Assembly (NCBI GenBank): GCA_038380435.1
Contig: JAWZYU010000028.1
Span: 42,715,095-42,779,094, forward strand
Direction: 5' to 3'
DNA: 64,000 bases
Origin: Ryuthela nishihirai
Taxonomy: Eukaryota; Arthropoda; Arachnida; Araneae; Heptathelidae
Positions 1 to 10,739 of this stretch are shown one piece after another. A program made the position numbers and the translations under genes. The notes below the pieces were generated by a model. The model worked only from the letters and a program-made list of their open reading frames with translations, was not told where the DNA came from and searched no databases. The first letter of the stretch is position 1, and each line of letters opens with the position of its first letter.

Positions 1-403
1 AAATTATTATGAAATCATTTTCTTAAAAATGCAAAAGAAAAAGCTACTAAATTATTTAATTTCTTAAGATTCCTTGGAAGCTTTAAATGGGGCTGCTCCA
101 CAAAAAACCTTTTATTAATATTTAATTCTATAATCCTACCAAAATGTGTATATGGAATTGAGCTCATAAATAACATTTCTGAAACAAAAATAAAAAATCT
201 AGAAACAATTCAAACAAAAATTTTAAAATTTTGCTTCGGACTTTTGCAATCAACAAACAGCTTAAATATATACGCTGAAACTTCATTTCCCACAATTGAA
301 ATAAAAAAAATATTTACTATCGAATTTAATATTTCGAATAATCACTAAAAATCAACAACACCCTATAATAAATAAATTTAATAATAACTTTCAAGGTATA
401 ACT
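1..403 (+). pseudogene. I-group LINE ORF2, reverse transcriptase C-terminal region (frameshifted)
   Basis: From base 28 one frame reads as the end of a non-LTR reverse transcriptase: a segment with FLGSFKW, then a long asparagine- and isoleucine-rich stretch with LPKCVYGIELINN, stopping near 351. The frame then shifts at least once before the RNase H reading frame that starts at 404. The element enters from beyond the left edge of the window, so its catalytic palm is not visible. Placement in the I/Jockey-type group is from family knowledge (thumb followed by RNase H). Confidence 0.7.
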
Positions 404-1483
404 TTGAAGTGTTTTTCAGAAAAAGAAAAGATATTAGAACTAATAAATAATAAACTTAACGGAAATTATCTTCCAAACTTTCCCTGCTGGATTTCAACAT
501 TACCCATTATTTCTGATAAAATACCAGGAATAGAATCTAAAAATGAATATGATAAATCAATTATAAAATCATTAACTGACACATTTATCAGTGATAATTA
601 TAAAAATTATATACATATATTCACAGATGGATCTCTTAACTCTGACTCCACTATCACATCTGGAGTCTTCTATTGCCCAAATGAAAACTATGAACACCAA
701 TTTGAATTTAATATAACTAAACCAGTAATTATAGCTGAGATGTTTGCTATTATTATAACAATCAACTGGGCCTTAAAATATAAAAATAAAAAAATTGTCA
801 TATTTACAGACTGTAAATCATCACTAGACATTTTTCAACATAACCCTTTCAAAAATAATTTTTCAATATTTATTAATGATATATTTACTTTAACTTACAA
901 ACACATAGATCAGAATAACATTATAACTATACAATGGATACCTTCACATGTTAATATAACATATAATGAACATGTAGACACTTTAGCCAAAAAGACAAAA
1001 GATCTAAACCACACTACAAATTCTCCTTACCATTTTGTTATACATAAAAAAATAAATAAAATAAAATTATTGGCAGAATTACAGAATTGGTACATGACAA
1101 AAGCTAGGAACACAAATAGATTTCAAATCTCTAATAACATTGGTAAATTTAATAATTTTGGATTAAAGAAAAAAGAAATCGCTATGATTTTAAGAATAAA
1201 GTCTAATCTAGCTCTTACGAATTCCATACTATTTAAATTTAGAAAAATAAACTCACCAAATTGTTTTTTCTGCAATAACATACAAACACTAGAGCATGTA
1301 ATATTCAGTTGTAACAAATATGAAGAGGAGAGAAAAATTTATTTTAATAAATTGCAAAAATATAATGAAAACACATTTAATTTTAAAAACATATTAGAAA
1401 TAACATCAAAAAAAATAAAACTAATTTTTTATAAATTATTAATTAATTATCTCAAAAACATCAATCTCTTAGATAAACTATAA
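404..1483 (+). CDS. I-group LINE ORF2 C-terminus: RNase H domain and CCHC motif
   Basis: This 359-residue open frame is the 3' part of a retrotransposon polyprotein, not a host gene. An RNase H domain spans about residues 68-198. Its acidic residues are visible in order: FTDGS (first Asp), IIAEMFA (Glu), FTDCKSSLD (second Asp) and the late HVDTLA with a preceding WIPSH histidine, so the active site looks intact. Near residues 287-304 is C-x2-C-x7-H-x4-C, the C-terminal zinc motif common in I, Jockey and R1 group LINEs. RNase H would remove the RNA strand of the cDNA hybrid. The first Met is unlikely to be a true start because homologous protein continues upstream in other frames. The codons are very AT-rich, like the surrounding DNA. 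Confidence 0.85.
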   Translation: MKCFSEKEKILELINNKLNGNYLPNFPCWISTLPIISDKIPGIESKNEYDKSIIKSLTDTFISDNYKNYIHIFTDGSLNSDSTITSGVFYCPNENYEHQFEFNITKPVIIAEMFAIIITINWALKYKNKKIVIFTDCKSSLDIFQHNPFKNNFSIFINDIFTLTYKHIDQNNIITIQWIPSHVNITYNEHVDTLAKKTKDLNHTTNSPYHFVIHKKINKIKLLAELQNWYMTKARNTNRFQISNNIGKFNNFGLKKKEIAMILRIKSNLALTNSILFKFRKINSPNCFFCNNIQTLEHVIFSCNKYEEERKIYFNKLQKYNENTFNFKNILEITSKKIKLIFYKLLINYLKNINLLDKL

Positions 1484-1575
1484 AAAAAGATAAATGAATA
1501 ATAATTAAAAAAAATTTTAAAAACTGAATGAATATAAAATGAATAATAATTAAAAAAACAATTATATGTATATAT
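1484..1575 (+). repeat. LINE 3' tail with short A-rich repeats
   Basis: Directly after the stop codon, an A-rich tail contains a duplicated motif, gaataataattaaaaaaa, near 1495 and 1542. Simple repeated tails are typical of I-group elements. This probably marks the 3' end of the LINE. Confidence 0.55.
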
Positions 1576-2200
1576 CTTTAAGGATCCGCAAAAATTATGC
1601 CTGAATGAGTCTGCATTATTTTAATTCTTTGCAGGAATATTCAAAGTTTGATGCGTATTGATGATGATGATGCAAAGCTAGCAAGGTAGCTTTGAAGGAG
1701 ACTAAGAGGAAGACAAAATTGTCGAAGGTAAACAAAGAATCGCTTAGTCGTTTTATCTCTAAAGTTATGAAGGACATTGTCTAAAAATTATTAAGAGGTA
1801 AGTGCTCATCAATTGAGTATACAAAGCTAGTTTTAACTGTTATATAAGAAAAGATTATTACTTATGTACGATAATATTTAATATCTTTATAAGTAATTTC
1901 ATCCATGCTTTTGTAACAAATTGCATTGTTTTGTAAATTGCATTGTAAAAATACTTAATTATACCCACGCTCAGTACTCATCTATTATAAATTTATAACA
2001 ATATTTTTAGTTAAGTACCTCATTAATTAGATCGGCCCTACATCATTGTACATATGACTTGGGGTCATGCCTCAAGTTAAGTGATAAGTTATAAACAAAT
2101 TTAGAACGCCGCCAAATAAAATAAAAATGTCTCTAAATATAACATTTTTTTAACGTTACATCTTTTATAATATTAATCACTTACTTTCTTAGGAAATAGA
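1576..2200. other. AT-rich stretch, no gene seen
   Basis: No long frame, RNA gene or recognised repeat on either strand. A short GAT/GATG-rich patch lies near 1660. Confidence 0.5.
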
Positions 2201-2202
2201 AC

Positions 2203-2606
2203 TCACTCAAGTTGGTTGGTTTTGCCCCTGAGCGGCACTTTATTGCATATGATAGACTAATTGGCCAAGTCATAAGGACCATTAGATATCGAAGAAGGTT
2301 GTGGGAAAGAGACCCATTGGACAGCTGTGAGAATAACAGATGATAGCCTCCCGTCAAGGCCATCCTGAGTATTCATAACGTGCACAGGTTATGGCCCCCT
2401 CCTTCACACGGGGCCACGGCTTTACGTCCCTTCCGACGGAAGCGGCCTATTCCAAGCCTATCCACTAAACCCCTATAGTGCCCTACTGACCGAGGGCACT
2501 ATAGGGGTTTAGTGGAGATAAATCTCAACGCTTACTCAGGTGGGATTCGAACCTGGGAGCTGCAGATTACGAGCCTGCCACGCTACCGACCGCACCAGCA
2601 CTCCTG
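2203..2606 (-). mobile_element. SINE A copy, diverged, with internal hairpin
   Basis: Reads on the minus strand from a tRNA-like head (right) to the gcaaaa...gaggtaaaac-type tail (left). The part that should read gcccatcggtgtcccctac is replaced by a perfect hairpin (separate entry). More mutated than most copies, so older. Confidence 0.8.
2461..2516. repeat. Perfect 24-bp inverted repeat inside a SINE A copy
   Basis: Arms 2461-2484 and 2493-2516 are exact reverse complements around the 8-base loop actgaccg. The right arm sits where the SINE body should continue; the left arm appears to be its inverted copy replacing SINE sequence. Confidence 0.9.
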
Positions 2607-2734
2607 TCCCTTAAAAAGGCAAGTGTTTCACTTTGCTTACCACCGAGGTGGTGATTAAGATCACAATATTCGTTGCTGGTGCATTAGAATAATCTGAAGT
2701 GTATTAATATTTGATACATGATTATTTCAGCCTG

Positions 2735-3793
2735 GGGGCGGGTGTGGCTCAGTCGGTAGCGTGCCAGACTCGTAATCTGTTGTTCCCAGGTTCGAGTCCC
2801 AGCTGGGTCAGCGTTGAGATTTATCTCCGCAAAACTCCCCGCCCTGCCCACGGTCAGTAGGGGACACGTAAGGGCTTGGAAAGACCGCCGTCCGTCGGAT
2901 GGGACATTAAGCCATGGCCCGTATGCCGGAGAGCCATACCCTGTGCACGTTAAAGAACACGCTGGATGGCCTTGACGGGAGTCTACCATCTGTCTCCCAA
3001 CAGCTGTTTCAGTGGGTCCCCTCCCCCAACCTTCTCTGAGCCTTCGGGTCCTTGTGACCTGGTCATTTAGCCCATGGTGTGCAAAAAGTGCCGCTCAGAG
3101 GTAAAACAATCCAACGTTAAAGAACACGCTGGATGGCCTTGACGGGAGGCTACCATCTGTCTCCGAACAGCTGTTTCAGTGGGTCCCCTCCCCCAACCTT
3201 CTCTGAGCCTTCGGGGTCCTTGTGACCTGGTCATTTAGCCCATGGTGTCCAAAAAGTGCCGCTCAGAGGTAAAACAATCCAACGTTAAAGAACACGCTGG
3301 ATGGCCTTGACGGGAGGCTACCATCTGTCTCCCAACAGCTGTTTCAGTGGGTCCCCTCCCCCAACCTTCTCTGAGCCTTCGGGGTCCTTGTGACCTGGTC
3401 ATTTAGCCCATGGTGTGCAAAAAAGTGCCGCTCAGAGGTAAAACAATCCAACGTTAAAGAACACGCTGGATGGCCTTGACGGGAGGCTACCATCTGTCTC
3501 CCAACAGCTGTTTCAGTGGGTCCCCTCCCTCAACCTTCTCTGAGCCTTCGGGGTCCTTGTGACCTGGTCATTTAGCCCATGGTGTGCAAAAAAGTGCCGC
3601 TCAGAGGTAAAACAATCCAACGTTAAAGAACACGCTGGATGGCCTTGACAGGAGGCTACCATCTGTCTCCCAACAGCTGTTTCAGTGGGTCCCCTCCCCC
3701 AACCTTCTCTGAGCCTTCGGGGTCCTTGTGACCTGGTCATTTAGCCCATGGTGTGCAAAAAAGTGCCGCTCAGAGGTAAAACAACCCAACCCA
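2735..3793 (+). mobile_element. SINE A copy with five tandem 3' halves
   Basis: A complete head and body (2735-3114) is followed by four further copies of the 3' half. The conserved cgttaaagaacacgctgg starts at 2948, 3115, 3283, 3452 and 3621, a period of 167-169 bp. Each junction reads aatccaa followed directly by cgttaaag. The target-site duplication atttcagcctg (2724-2734 and 3794-3804) is perfect and flanks the whole structure, so the array either arrived as one unit or grew after insertion. Confidence 0.92.
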
Positions 3794-4137
3794 ATTTCAG
3801 CCTGTGGTTCGATCCACATCTTGATTACATGGTATGCTCCTTCCTATCATCATAACCTCATTTTGGCAGGTCTGATTTTTCGCTCAACTGTTAATACAGC
3901 AGCTGGCGCGAAAGCAGTAGGTTTTGAGTCCGTGAGTCGGATTGGCCTTTTTTCACACTTATTTTCTTATCAATTAATCAGGTGTACTTTAAGTGATATT
4001 CCATATCAACGATACATGTTTATTATTAATTCGCAGGTGATGTGTGAAATCCCTTCGATATTCTTTAAAACTGCATTGGTTTCCAAAAATTATGGAACAA
4101 CCCTATGCTATGTAAATTGGGAACCTAACGTCGAACA

Positions 4138-4580
4138 TCTATAACTTCTAAAACATTTTTTTATTCTTAAAAATGTGATAGCCGTTTAAGATCGCAATGA
4201 AATATATTAATATCTCGATTTTCAACAATATTCGGTCAGTATTTAATGAGTTATGGAAGTTTGAATATTTAACAATAACAATACCAGCCACAAAAATTGA
4301 CTTCAGACGTTAATTAAAACTTAGTAATAAGTATTATATCATAGTGTTCAATAAAATAAATATGTATTTTATAAGTTTGTGTAAAGAATTATTTCACTAT
4401 TCATCAGTTCTCTATAAGTTTCTTATATTTGGTTTTGCTATTGTCAAATATTCAAACTTCCATAACTCTTTAAATACTGAACGAATGATGTTGAAAAATC
4501 TAGATATTGATTCATTTGATTGGGATCTTTATCTGTTATCATATTTTTCAAAACAAATAAACTCATTTTCGAAGTTATAG
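4138..4580. mobile_element. Foldback element, family F
   Basis: Long imperfect inverted repeats: ctataacttctaaaac at the left and gaagttatag at the right. The inner arms share the motif taatatctcgattttc, then agtatttaa.gagttatggaagtttgaatattt, repeated in inverse at 4448-4510. Related arms recur at 12.06-12.48, 15.13-15.7, 24.15-24.65 and 63.7-64 kb. No protein is encoded, so it is non-autonomous. Confidence 0.65.
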
Positions 4581-4610
4581 AGCTTCCACTTTCGATTTCC
4601 TTTGACATAG

Positions 4611-5001
4611 GGGGCGGGGGTGGCTCAGTCGGAGCACGCCAGGCTCGTAATCTGTAGTTCCCAGGTTCGAGTCCCAGCTGGGTCAGCGTTGAGATTTATC
4701 TCCGCAAAATTCCCCGCCCTGCCCACGGTCAGTATGGGAAACCGATGGGCTTGGAAAGGCCGCCGTCCGTCGGATGGGACGTTAAGCCGTGGCCCCCGTG
4801 TGCGGGAGAAGCCATACCCTGTGCACGTTAAAGAACACGCTAGATGGCCTTGACGGGAGGCTACCATCTGTCTCCCAACAGCTGTTCCAGTGGGTCCCCT
4901 CCCCCAACCTTCTCTGAGCCTTCGGGGTCCATGTGACCTGGCCATTTAGCCCATGGTGTGCAAAAAAGTGCCGCTCAGAGGTAAAACAACCCAACCCAAC
5001 C
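4611..5001 (+). mobile_element. SINE A copy, full length
   Basis: Complete head, body and tail ending gtaaaacaacccaaccc. Close to the consensus, with one base missing in the head between CAGTCGG and AGC, which would weaken the A box. No clear target-site duplication. Confidence 0.9.
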
Positions 5002-5479
5002 CATCATGAAGAATCTCCAGGTCGTTGTAGACGTCAGAGAGAGCTCTTCATAGCCCTTGGCTTCGTCGTAAACTATCAAGATTATTATTTCAACAGATTT
5101 TGGTATCTTGTGATTGCCGAGATATTCGACCTAATGGTCCCAAATTTTCTACACTGATTCCCCCTGCGTGACCCCATGAACTTCCTACTTGCAATAAGAC
5201 ACATTTATATATTAATATCTTTGGGAATATGGAAGATCTGGCAACGGCAGCAGATTTAAATGTTATGGCTCTCTGGTTCACAGCAGGCATGTCAAACACG
5301 CGGCCCGCCGGGAACTGTTCTGCGGCCCGCCAAGATTTGATAACCAATACGTTTATTTAACTTTTGACAACACTGGATTCTTCAATTAAAATTATAAGTA
5401 CGTACACGGTACATGAATTAAATAAACGTATTTCAGAAAACATTTCCATTTATATATAAGGGAAACTATTGCGCATAAA

Positions 5480-6194
5480 TGTATATGTCGGAGCCCGATC
5501 GTAGAATTGCTCATATCATGAAATGCCCGATCATTTCATGAAATAGTGGCATTTCATGATATGAGCAATTCTACGATCGGGCTCCGACATGTATATGTTA
5601 CCGCTAAAGCTCGAAAGTCGTTAATGTGCACATTACCTAGCTAATATGCAGATTAACTGATTTGCTCCGTTAACGTGCGGAATCAAGAGTTTTCCGCATT
5701 TTACCTAGGTAATGTGCACATTAACGGCTTCCGTATCGTTAAAGTTCAAAAGTTTGTTTCTCTCATAGTGGTGAATCTCTTGAATACGAATCTTCGTGTC
5801 ACGTGATTCACTCGTCCGCATTATAAAAAACGCCCCGGATGAGCGGAGGCCAAGTGAGAACGAATCGGTAAAGTGATTCATTCTTGATAACGAATCACTA
5901 AAATGATTCGTTCTCACTTGGCCTGCTCATTTTGGGGGCGTTTTTTATAATTCGGACGACTGATTCATGTTGACAGAGGGATGACCCTAATTTAAGCGTA
6001 CAGAAACGTTCCTGTTGTTCCAGCAAAGATCTTATTTTCACTTTAACGAGTGCCTAGTAGGTAATGTGCAGATTATCCAGGTAATTTGCAGATTACTTAG
6101 GTAATTTGAGAAATGAAACAATTTTCCGCACGTTAACGGCACCCTAGTTAATCTGCACAATACCTAGATAATCTTTAGCGGAACATATACACAT
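5480..6194. mobile_element. Foldback element H with subterminal repeats, copy 1 (nested)
   Basis: Ends tgtatatgttaccgct (left) and agcggaacatatacac (right). The outer 150 bp at each side carry repeated words such as ggtaatgtgcagatta and gttaatgtgcacatta in both orientations, arranged like transposase-binding sites. The centre has its own inverted repeat around ccaagtgagaacgaatc (5850-5925). It lies inside the hAT-like remnant and is itself broken by a hairpin at 5488-5589. A second copy is at 15993-16684. Confidence 0.75.
5485..5590. repeat. 43-bp perfect hairpin element
   Basis: Arms 5485-5527 and 5548-5590 are exact reverse complements around a 20-base loop. The words tgtatatg at 5480-5487 and 5590-5597 flank it as an 8-bp direct repeat and correspond to the terminus of element H. 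That suggests a tiny palindromic element inserted at the H end. Confidence 0.85.
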
Positions 6195-6425
6195 GTCTCG
6201 AGGTCATTCAAATGTACGTACTTTGCGCATGGCAATGAGTCACGAAATGCCAGTAGAGTCGGAAGCTATTCGTTAGCAGTCAGTGAACGAATACTGCGTT
6301 CTAGTCTAGTTTGCACATAATAATTTTCATCCGGTTTTTTTTTTTTGTTTTGCGGCCCGCGAGTTAATATATAATACTTAATATGGCCCTCGGTGGTTAA
6401 CGAGCTTGACATGCCTGGTTTACTG

Positions 6426-7755
6426 TTAAAGAGCAGCAAAATGGCAACAGTGGATTTGACAGCGACTTCTCTTTCCCCTATTAATAGCATGGTAAATATC
6501 TTTGTAGCAAGCCCTTTGAGATTTTGATTTGAAATTCCTCACTCAACTCAGACGACAACCATAAACACTCCGTGAAATTTTAAAGTTACCATTATTTCCT
6601 GATGAGTTACGGCTGCCACAGACAAACTCACAGACATCTTTTACTATTATAGACATACGTTATCTAAAAACTATTATCTTCTGTATTTTTTGGTCAAACA
6701 CTTTGAAAAAAAAATTCCATTTAAGCCTCCTATGAAGTCATGGTTGGACATCTACCTCTTAAATCAATGAATAAACCGTATGTAGAAAATATCATCTCAT
6801 TTTTCACAATACATTTGTTTAAATCGAATTTTTTAACCGTTATGATCCGTGAAATATCCCTGTGCTCTCTAGTGCTTCCGAATCCAGTGGCTTAAAGAGC
6901 AACTACTATAAAACTTTCAGTTCTTCGTTTTACAGCCGTAGAATCGGAATAATAAAACTAGAACTCTTCGAGTTTTTATTTGAAAGGTGTGAAACAAGAA
7001 AAATTCGCTTTCTATCAAATTGCGAAGCCCGAATTGATATTACAAAGATAGGAAGCATTCACTGCTTTCTAGTTTACTATAAAACAGCATGCTGTTGTGT
7101 TGGTGAAAACTGGAGACGGAGATCCAATTGAATTCCACTTTCTCTAAAGAGAAATATTTCCTGCCCTCCTGCTACCTTTTGCCGTAAACAACTTGGCCCA
7201 ATATGTCCTCCTCAAATCCCCACTGTCAGATTTGAAACTTTTTCATTTCATTGCTCGTTCTGTGAATTCGGGATTCCATCTGTCTCTCTCCCGGCGCATC
7301 AAAGAAACGCACGATATTTCATCAATTTTACTCGTTTTTTGAATGGCCCCAATTCATCTGTTCTTCATTCTGTAGCGAAGGTTGCCTTTCTGAAACGCTT
7401 CCTTGGGGTTCTCCCACATAGACACCGGTTTAAGCCGTTTGTGAACAAGTCGAATTTTTTTGGTGTCTCCAGAGCTCGAAGCGAGACGCTTGTCAGGTTA
7501 ATGTAACAGATGGTAGTGAACGCGAAATTTATATTACAGTAAGTTTTTGGCTTATACGATATGCACAAATAATATCTGTCTCTCGATTTACGAGCAAATT
7601 TTCACTTATACAAGCTCTTTCCTCTGAGAAACTGATGATTTGCGAGATGAAGGAGATCCTATAAGCGAAAATTTTAGTTTTACTTGGTAAAAAAAGTTAG
7701 CAATGATGCACGAATTTATTATTTTAATATGTGACAAGCATTTGTTTCAGTTGCA
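6426..7755. other. No recognised feature
   Basis: AT-rich sequence with only short frames (up to 89 codons at 6862-7131) that lack family motifs or flanking splice signals I could defend. Confidence 0.45.
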
Positions 7756-7776
7756 TTCATGTTTATAAGGATATAT

Positions 7777-7943
7777 TGTTTATGCGCCTCTGTGGCCGAT
7801 TGGTTAGCGCACCTGGCCATTGATCTAAGGTTCGAGCCCCAGATAAGGCATGGTTGTTCGTGTTGTTTTCCTGCTGAGGTCCCGCCATCCTCACAGACCT
7901 TCTATGATGTATATAAACTGGCAGCCTCCTATCAAGTCTCTTT
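7777..7943 (+). mobile_element. SINE B copy, 5' part
   Basis: The tRNA-like head reads ctgtggccgattggttagcg (A-box region) and then ggttcgagccccag (B box). The body follows with gctgaggtcccgccatcctc and an acagaccttctatgatg motif. The copy is cut at 7943 by a LINE and resumes at 8494. Confidence 0.75.
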
Positions 7944-8493
7944 ATTCCATTTTAAAGATTGATCATAAACTTTTACTCTATGATATGATCACCAGACCGG
8001 CGATTCTCTATGCTTCACCCATATGGGCGAATACTACACTTACCAATATTGATTCAGGTCTTACAGAACAAGATTTTGAGAACTGCGGTCGATGCCCCCT
8101 GGTTTGTCACTAACAGACAACTCCATGAAGACCTGGGCATCGACCATATATATATACACATATAAAACGCACCTCAAAAAGATTTTTTGAGGCTGTAAGC
8201 AATAATCCCAATGAGATTATTTCTTCTCTGATTCTTTACGATCATACTGTTTTGAACAAGTACAAGAGGCCTAAAACGGTAGCGTTCTCTGAGGAGACCT
8301 ACCCGTTTTAGGTTTCTTAAACAATTTTACTGCTATTTTTAGCTTTTCTTATGTTTGCACTTAGGGGTCCACCTAAGGGTGGTTTACTTATATATTTTGT
8401 TCTTACTCATGCCAAATAGGCATATCTTTTTGATGAAGATGGTTAGGGGTAAAATTATTACCCGGTACATCGAATATGATTATACGATCTACG
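7944..8493 (+). pseudogene. Jockey-group LINE, 5'-truncated 3' end
   Basis: Translation from about 7960 gives KLLLYDMITRPAILYASPIW, then after frame changes a VDAPWFVTNRQLHEDLGI-type segment and SKRFFEAVSNNPNEIISSLI. These match the well-known C-terminal end of Jockey-group reverse transcriptases. A 3' UTR runs to about 8490. It is inserted in SINE B with a duplication of 13 bp (atcaagtctcttt at 7931-7943; atcaggtctcttt at 8494-8506). Frameshifts make it non-functional. Confidence 0.8.
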
Positions 8494-8570
8494 ATCAGGT
8501 CTCTTTCTCACTCTGTAACAAGCAGCTGCTTGAGGGGATATTTGTTTATTATTATTTTATTGTTTAAGCA
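8494..8570 (+). mobile_element. SINE B copy, 3' part
   Basis: Resumes after the LINE with caggtctctttctcactctg and the family tail caagcagctgcttgagggg, followed by a T-rich end. Confidence 0.7.
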
Positions 8571-8629
8571 TAAGCTAATGACTAAGAAAGTCATTTAAAT
8601 ACAGTAATTGGCTATATAGTATCACTTTT

Positions 8630-8645
8630 ATATATATATATATAC
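8630..8645. repeat. TA microsatellite
   Basis: Short alternating TA tract. Confidence 0.8.
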
Positions 8646-8879
8646 CACACCAAAACTTTTTCCTGTTTTGTGTTAAGGTGAACTAATTAAAATTTATAAC
8701 ATGGGAAATAATGAGAAATTAATTTTTGCTTTAAGAGTTTTTGCCTTACTAGCAACCTTGGAGGGACTTATTGATTTTTTAGTGATTACTGTATTTTTTT
8801 TAGATCGTGTCGTGACTAGGTTCCCAGCGGCTCTCGGGTGGCGCTCTCGGGTCTCGTGCGGCAGTAAAGGTAAACTGTC

Positions 8880-8992
8880 CCGGTTGACTGCAAAAAACAA
8901 AACGACCTGGATTCGAACTCCGGATAAGGCATGTCCTTCTGCTGAGGTCTCAACTTCATCACAGATCTCCTATATCGCATATTATAACTAAT
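8880..8992 (+). mobile_element. SINE B fragment
   Basis: Keeps the B-box region (ctggattcgaactccggata) and body (gcatgtccttctgctgaggt; cacagatctcctat). The A-box side is not recognisable. Confidence 0.55.
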
Positions 8993-9261
8993 ATGTTCCT
9001 ATATATATTGAGGCTATGATGTAGAAAAAAAATAGGGGTCGGTCCGAAAAAATGTAAAGGGGGAAGGGCAAGAGACTGGAATTTCATTGCCATATAACAT
9101 TTTTCCCTCCGTTCTACAGATCGTTAAAAATTCTTCAAAAATGCATCAAACAGAATAATAACATAAATTTAATAATTTTTGGCACCATTACCCTTATTAG
9201 CATTTTAAATGGGGGAACGCTCCTGTTTTTAGATATGGAATTAAGCAGTTCAAACTTCTTG

Positions 9262-9636
9262 GGTTTGGTTGTTTTACCTCTGAGCGGCACTTTTTTGCAC
9301 ACCATGGGCTAAATGGCCAGGTCACATGGACCCCGAAGGCTCAGAGAAGGTTGGGGACCCACTGGAACAGCTGTTACGAGACAAGGCCATCCAGCGTGTT
9401 CTTTAACGTGCACAGGGTATGGCTCTCCCGCACACGGGCCACTGCTTAACGTCCCATCCGACGGACGGCGGCCTTTCCAAGCCCATCGGTGTCCCCTACT
9501 GACCGTGGGCAGGGCGGGGAATTTTGCGGGGAAAAATCTCAACGCTGACCCAGCTGAGACTCGAACCTGGGAACTACAGATTACGAGCCTGGCGCGCTAC
9601 CGACTGAGCCACTACCGACTGAGCCACCCCCGCCCC
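9262..9636 (-). mobile_element. SINE A copy, full length with duplicated head edge
   Basis: The target-site duplication tcaaacttcttg (9250-9261 and 9637-9648) is perfect over 12 bp. At the head end the word accgactgagccacta is duplicated in tandem, and about 25 bp of the body (between ggggaccc and acaagg) differ from consensus by a small deletion. Confidence 0.92.
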
Positions 9637-9649
9637 TCAAACTTCTTGA

Positions 9650-10070
9650 GGTCTGCGGAACACTTGTTTGTTTCTATGAACTTCGTGGACCCTATAGGAT
9701 TCCTCGGAATAGCATTAGTTATTATTAGTTAGAATGTATACTAGAAGTTCATTTCTCACGCAAATTTCACCACAAAATACGACGAGAATGCTTCAGCATA
9801 GATTCCAAAATTAAGTTAATTAAATATTAAACCCGTGTAATCTTTTGAGGAATCCTTGAAAACACTTGATGGAACCCTGGACCTGTCTATTAGGAATATA
9901 TCATATCTCGATTCCTATATAGATCTATAGCAGTTGTTCTTAACCTTTATAACCCTTTGATTCCCAAATTACGTTCTCGCATCCCTTACTAAAAATCTCC
10001 GTTTTACGTCTCTGTATTTGATTATTGATCTTAACATTATCTGACAAGTTGTTGTTTGACCTGTCAGAGT
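9650..10070. other. No recognised feature
   Basis: AT-rich spacer between SINE copies with no usable frame. Confidence 0.45.
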
Positions 10071-10071
10071 G

Positions 10072-10595
10072 GGACCTCTGCACACAATGAGCTAAATGGT
10101 CAGGTCACAAGGACCCCGAAAGTCAGAGAAGGTTTGGGGGAAGGGACCCATTAGACAGCTGTTAGGAGACAGATGGTATAAGGATATATGTCAGCCTCCT
10201 GTCAAAGCCATCCAGCATGTTCTTTAACTGCAAAGGGTACGGCTGTCCCGCACAAGAGTGGAAATGCCGCCGTCCGTTGGATGGGACGTTAAGCCGTGGC
10301 CCCGTGTGCGGGAGAGCTATACCCTGTGCACGTTAAAGAACACGCTGGATGGCCTTGACGGGAGGCTACCATCTGTCTCCCAATAGCTGTTCCAGTGGGT
10401 CCCCTCCCCCAACCTTCTCTGAGACTTCGGGGTCCATGTGACCTGGCCATTTAGCCCATGGTGTGCAAAAAAGTGCCGCTCAGAGGTAAAACAACCCAAC
10501 CCAACCCGCACAAGAGAACCATGGTTTTACATCCCACCCGACGGACGGCGGCTTTTCCAAGCCCATCGGTGTCCCCTGCTAACTGAGCGCAGGAC
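10072..10595 (-). mobile_element. SINE A copy, old, interrupted by a younger SINE A
   Basis: The 3' half lies at 10072-10258 and the 5' part at 10506-10595, separated by an insertion. The tRNA-like head is missing. Confidence 0.75.
10259..10505 (+). mobile_element. SINE A copy, 5'-truncated, inserted in an older copy
   Basis: Lacks the tRNA head and begins inside the Nin-DC-like body at gccgccgtccgttgg. The tail ends acccaaccc. A perfect 11-bp duplication, ccgcacaagag (10248-10258 and 10506-10516), frames it. 5' truncation is what incomplete target-primed reverse transcription produces. Confidence 0.9.
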
Positions 10596-10738
10596 CACTC
10601 AGTATAATACGCCAAAGAGATATGATAAAGACTCAGCAGAAATACAATGCATGAAAACTACATACCATAATCCGCGGAACGAACCCAAGTCCCTTTGATC
10701 AATAACCAAGCGCGCTAACCACTAGGCGTCTCTATAGG
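10596..10738 (-). mobile_element. SINE B fragment
   Basis: On the minus strand it reads from a tRNA-like head (reverse of cgcgctaaccactaggcg) into ggttcg-like sequence and a body with the reverse of cagcagaaat. The tail is missing. Confidence 0.5.
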
Positions 10739-10739
10739 A

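Larger units (their letters stand above)
5284..6417. mobile_element. hAT-like element remnant (outer layer of a nest)
   Basis: The left end begins caggcatgtcaaacacg and the right end, read in reverse, begins caggcatgtcaagctcg. Both adjoin gcggcccgc-type sequence, as in many hAT ends. The 8-bp flanks gttcacag (5276-5283) and gtttactg (6418-6425) match at 6 of 8 bases, fitting an aged 8-bp hAT target duplication. No transposase is seen; most of the interior is a second element. Confidence 0.6.

Noticed and set aside
2684..2989. Many 60-140 codon frames inside SINE A, such as those containing LARYRLSHPRP-type endings
   Set aside because: They are translations of the SINE in either orientation, repeated at dozens of sites with frame-breaking differences; no evidence of protein function.
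3728..4144. 138-codon plus frame after the SINE array
   Set aside because: It starts inside SINE A and runs into AT-rich unique sequence; no conserved features.
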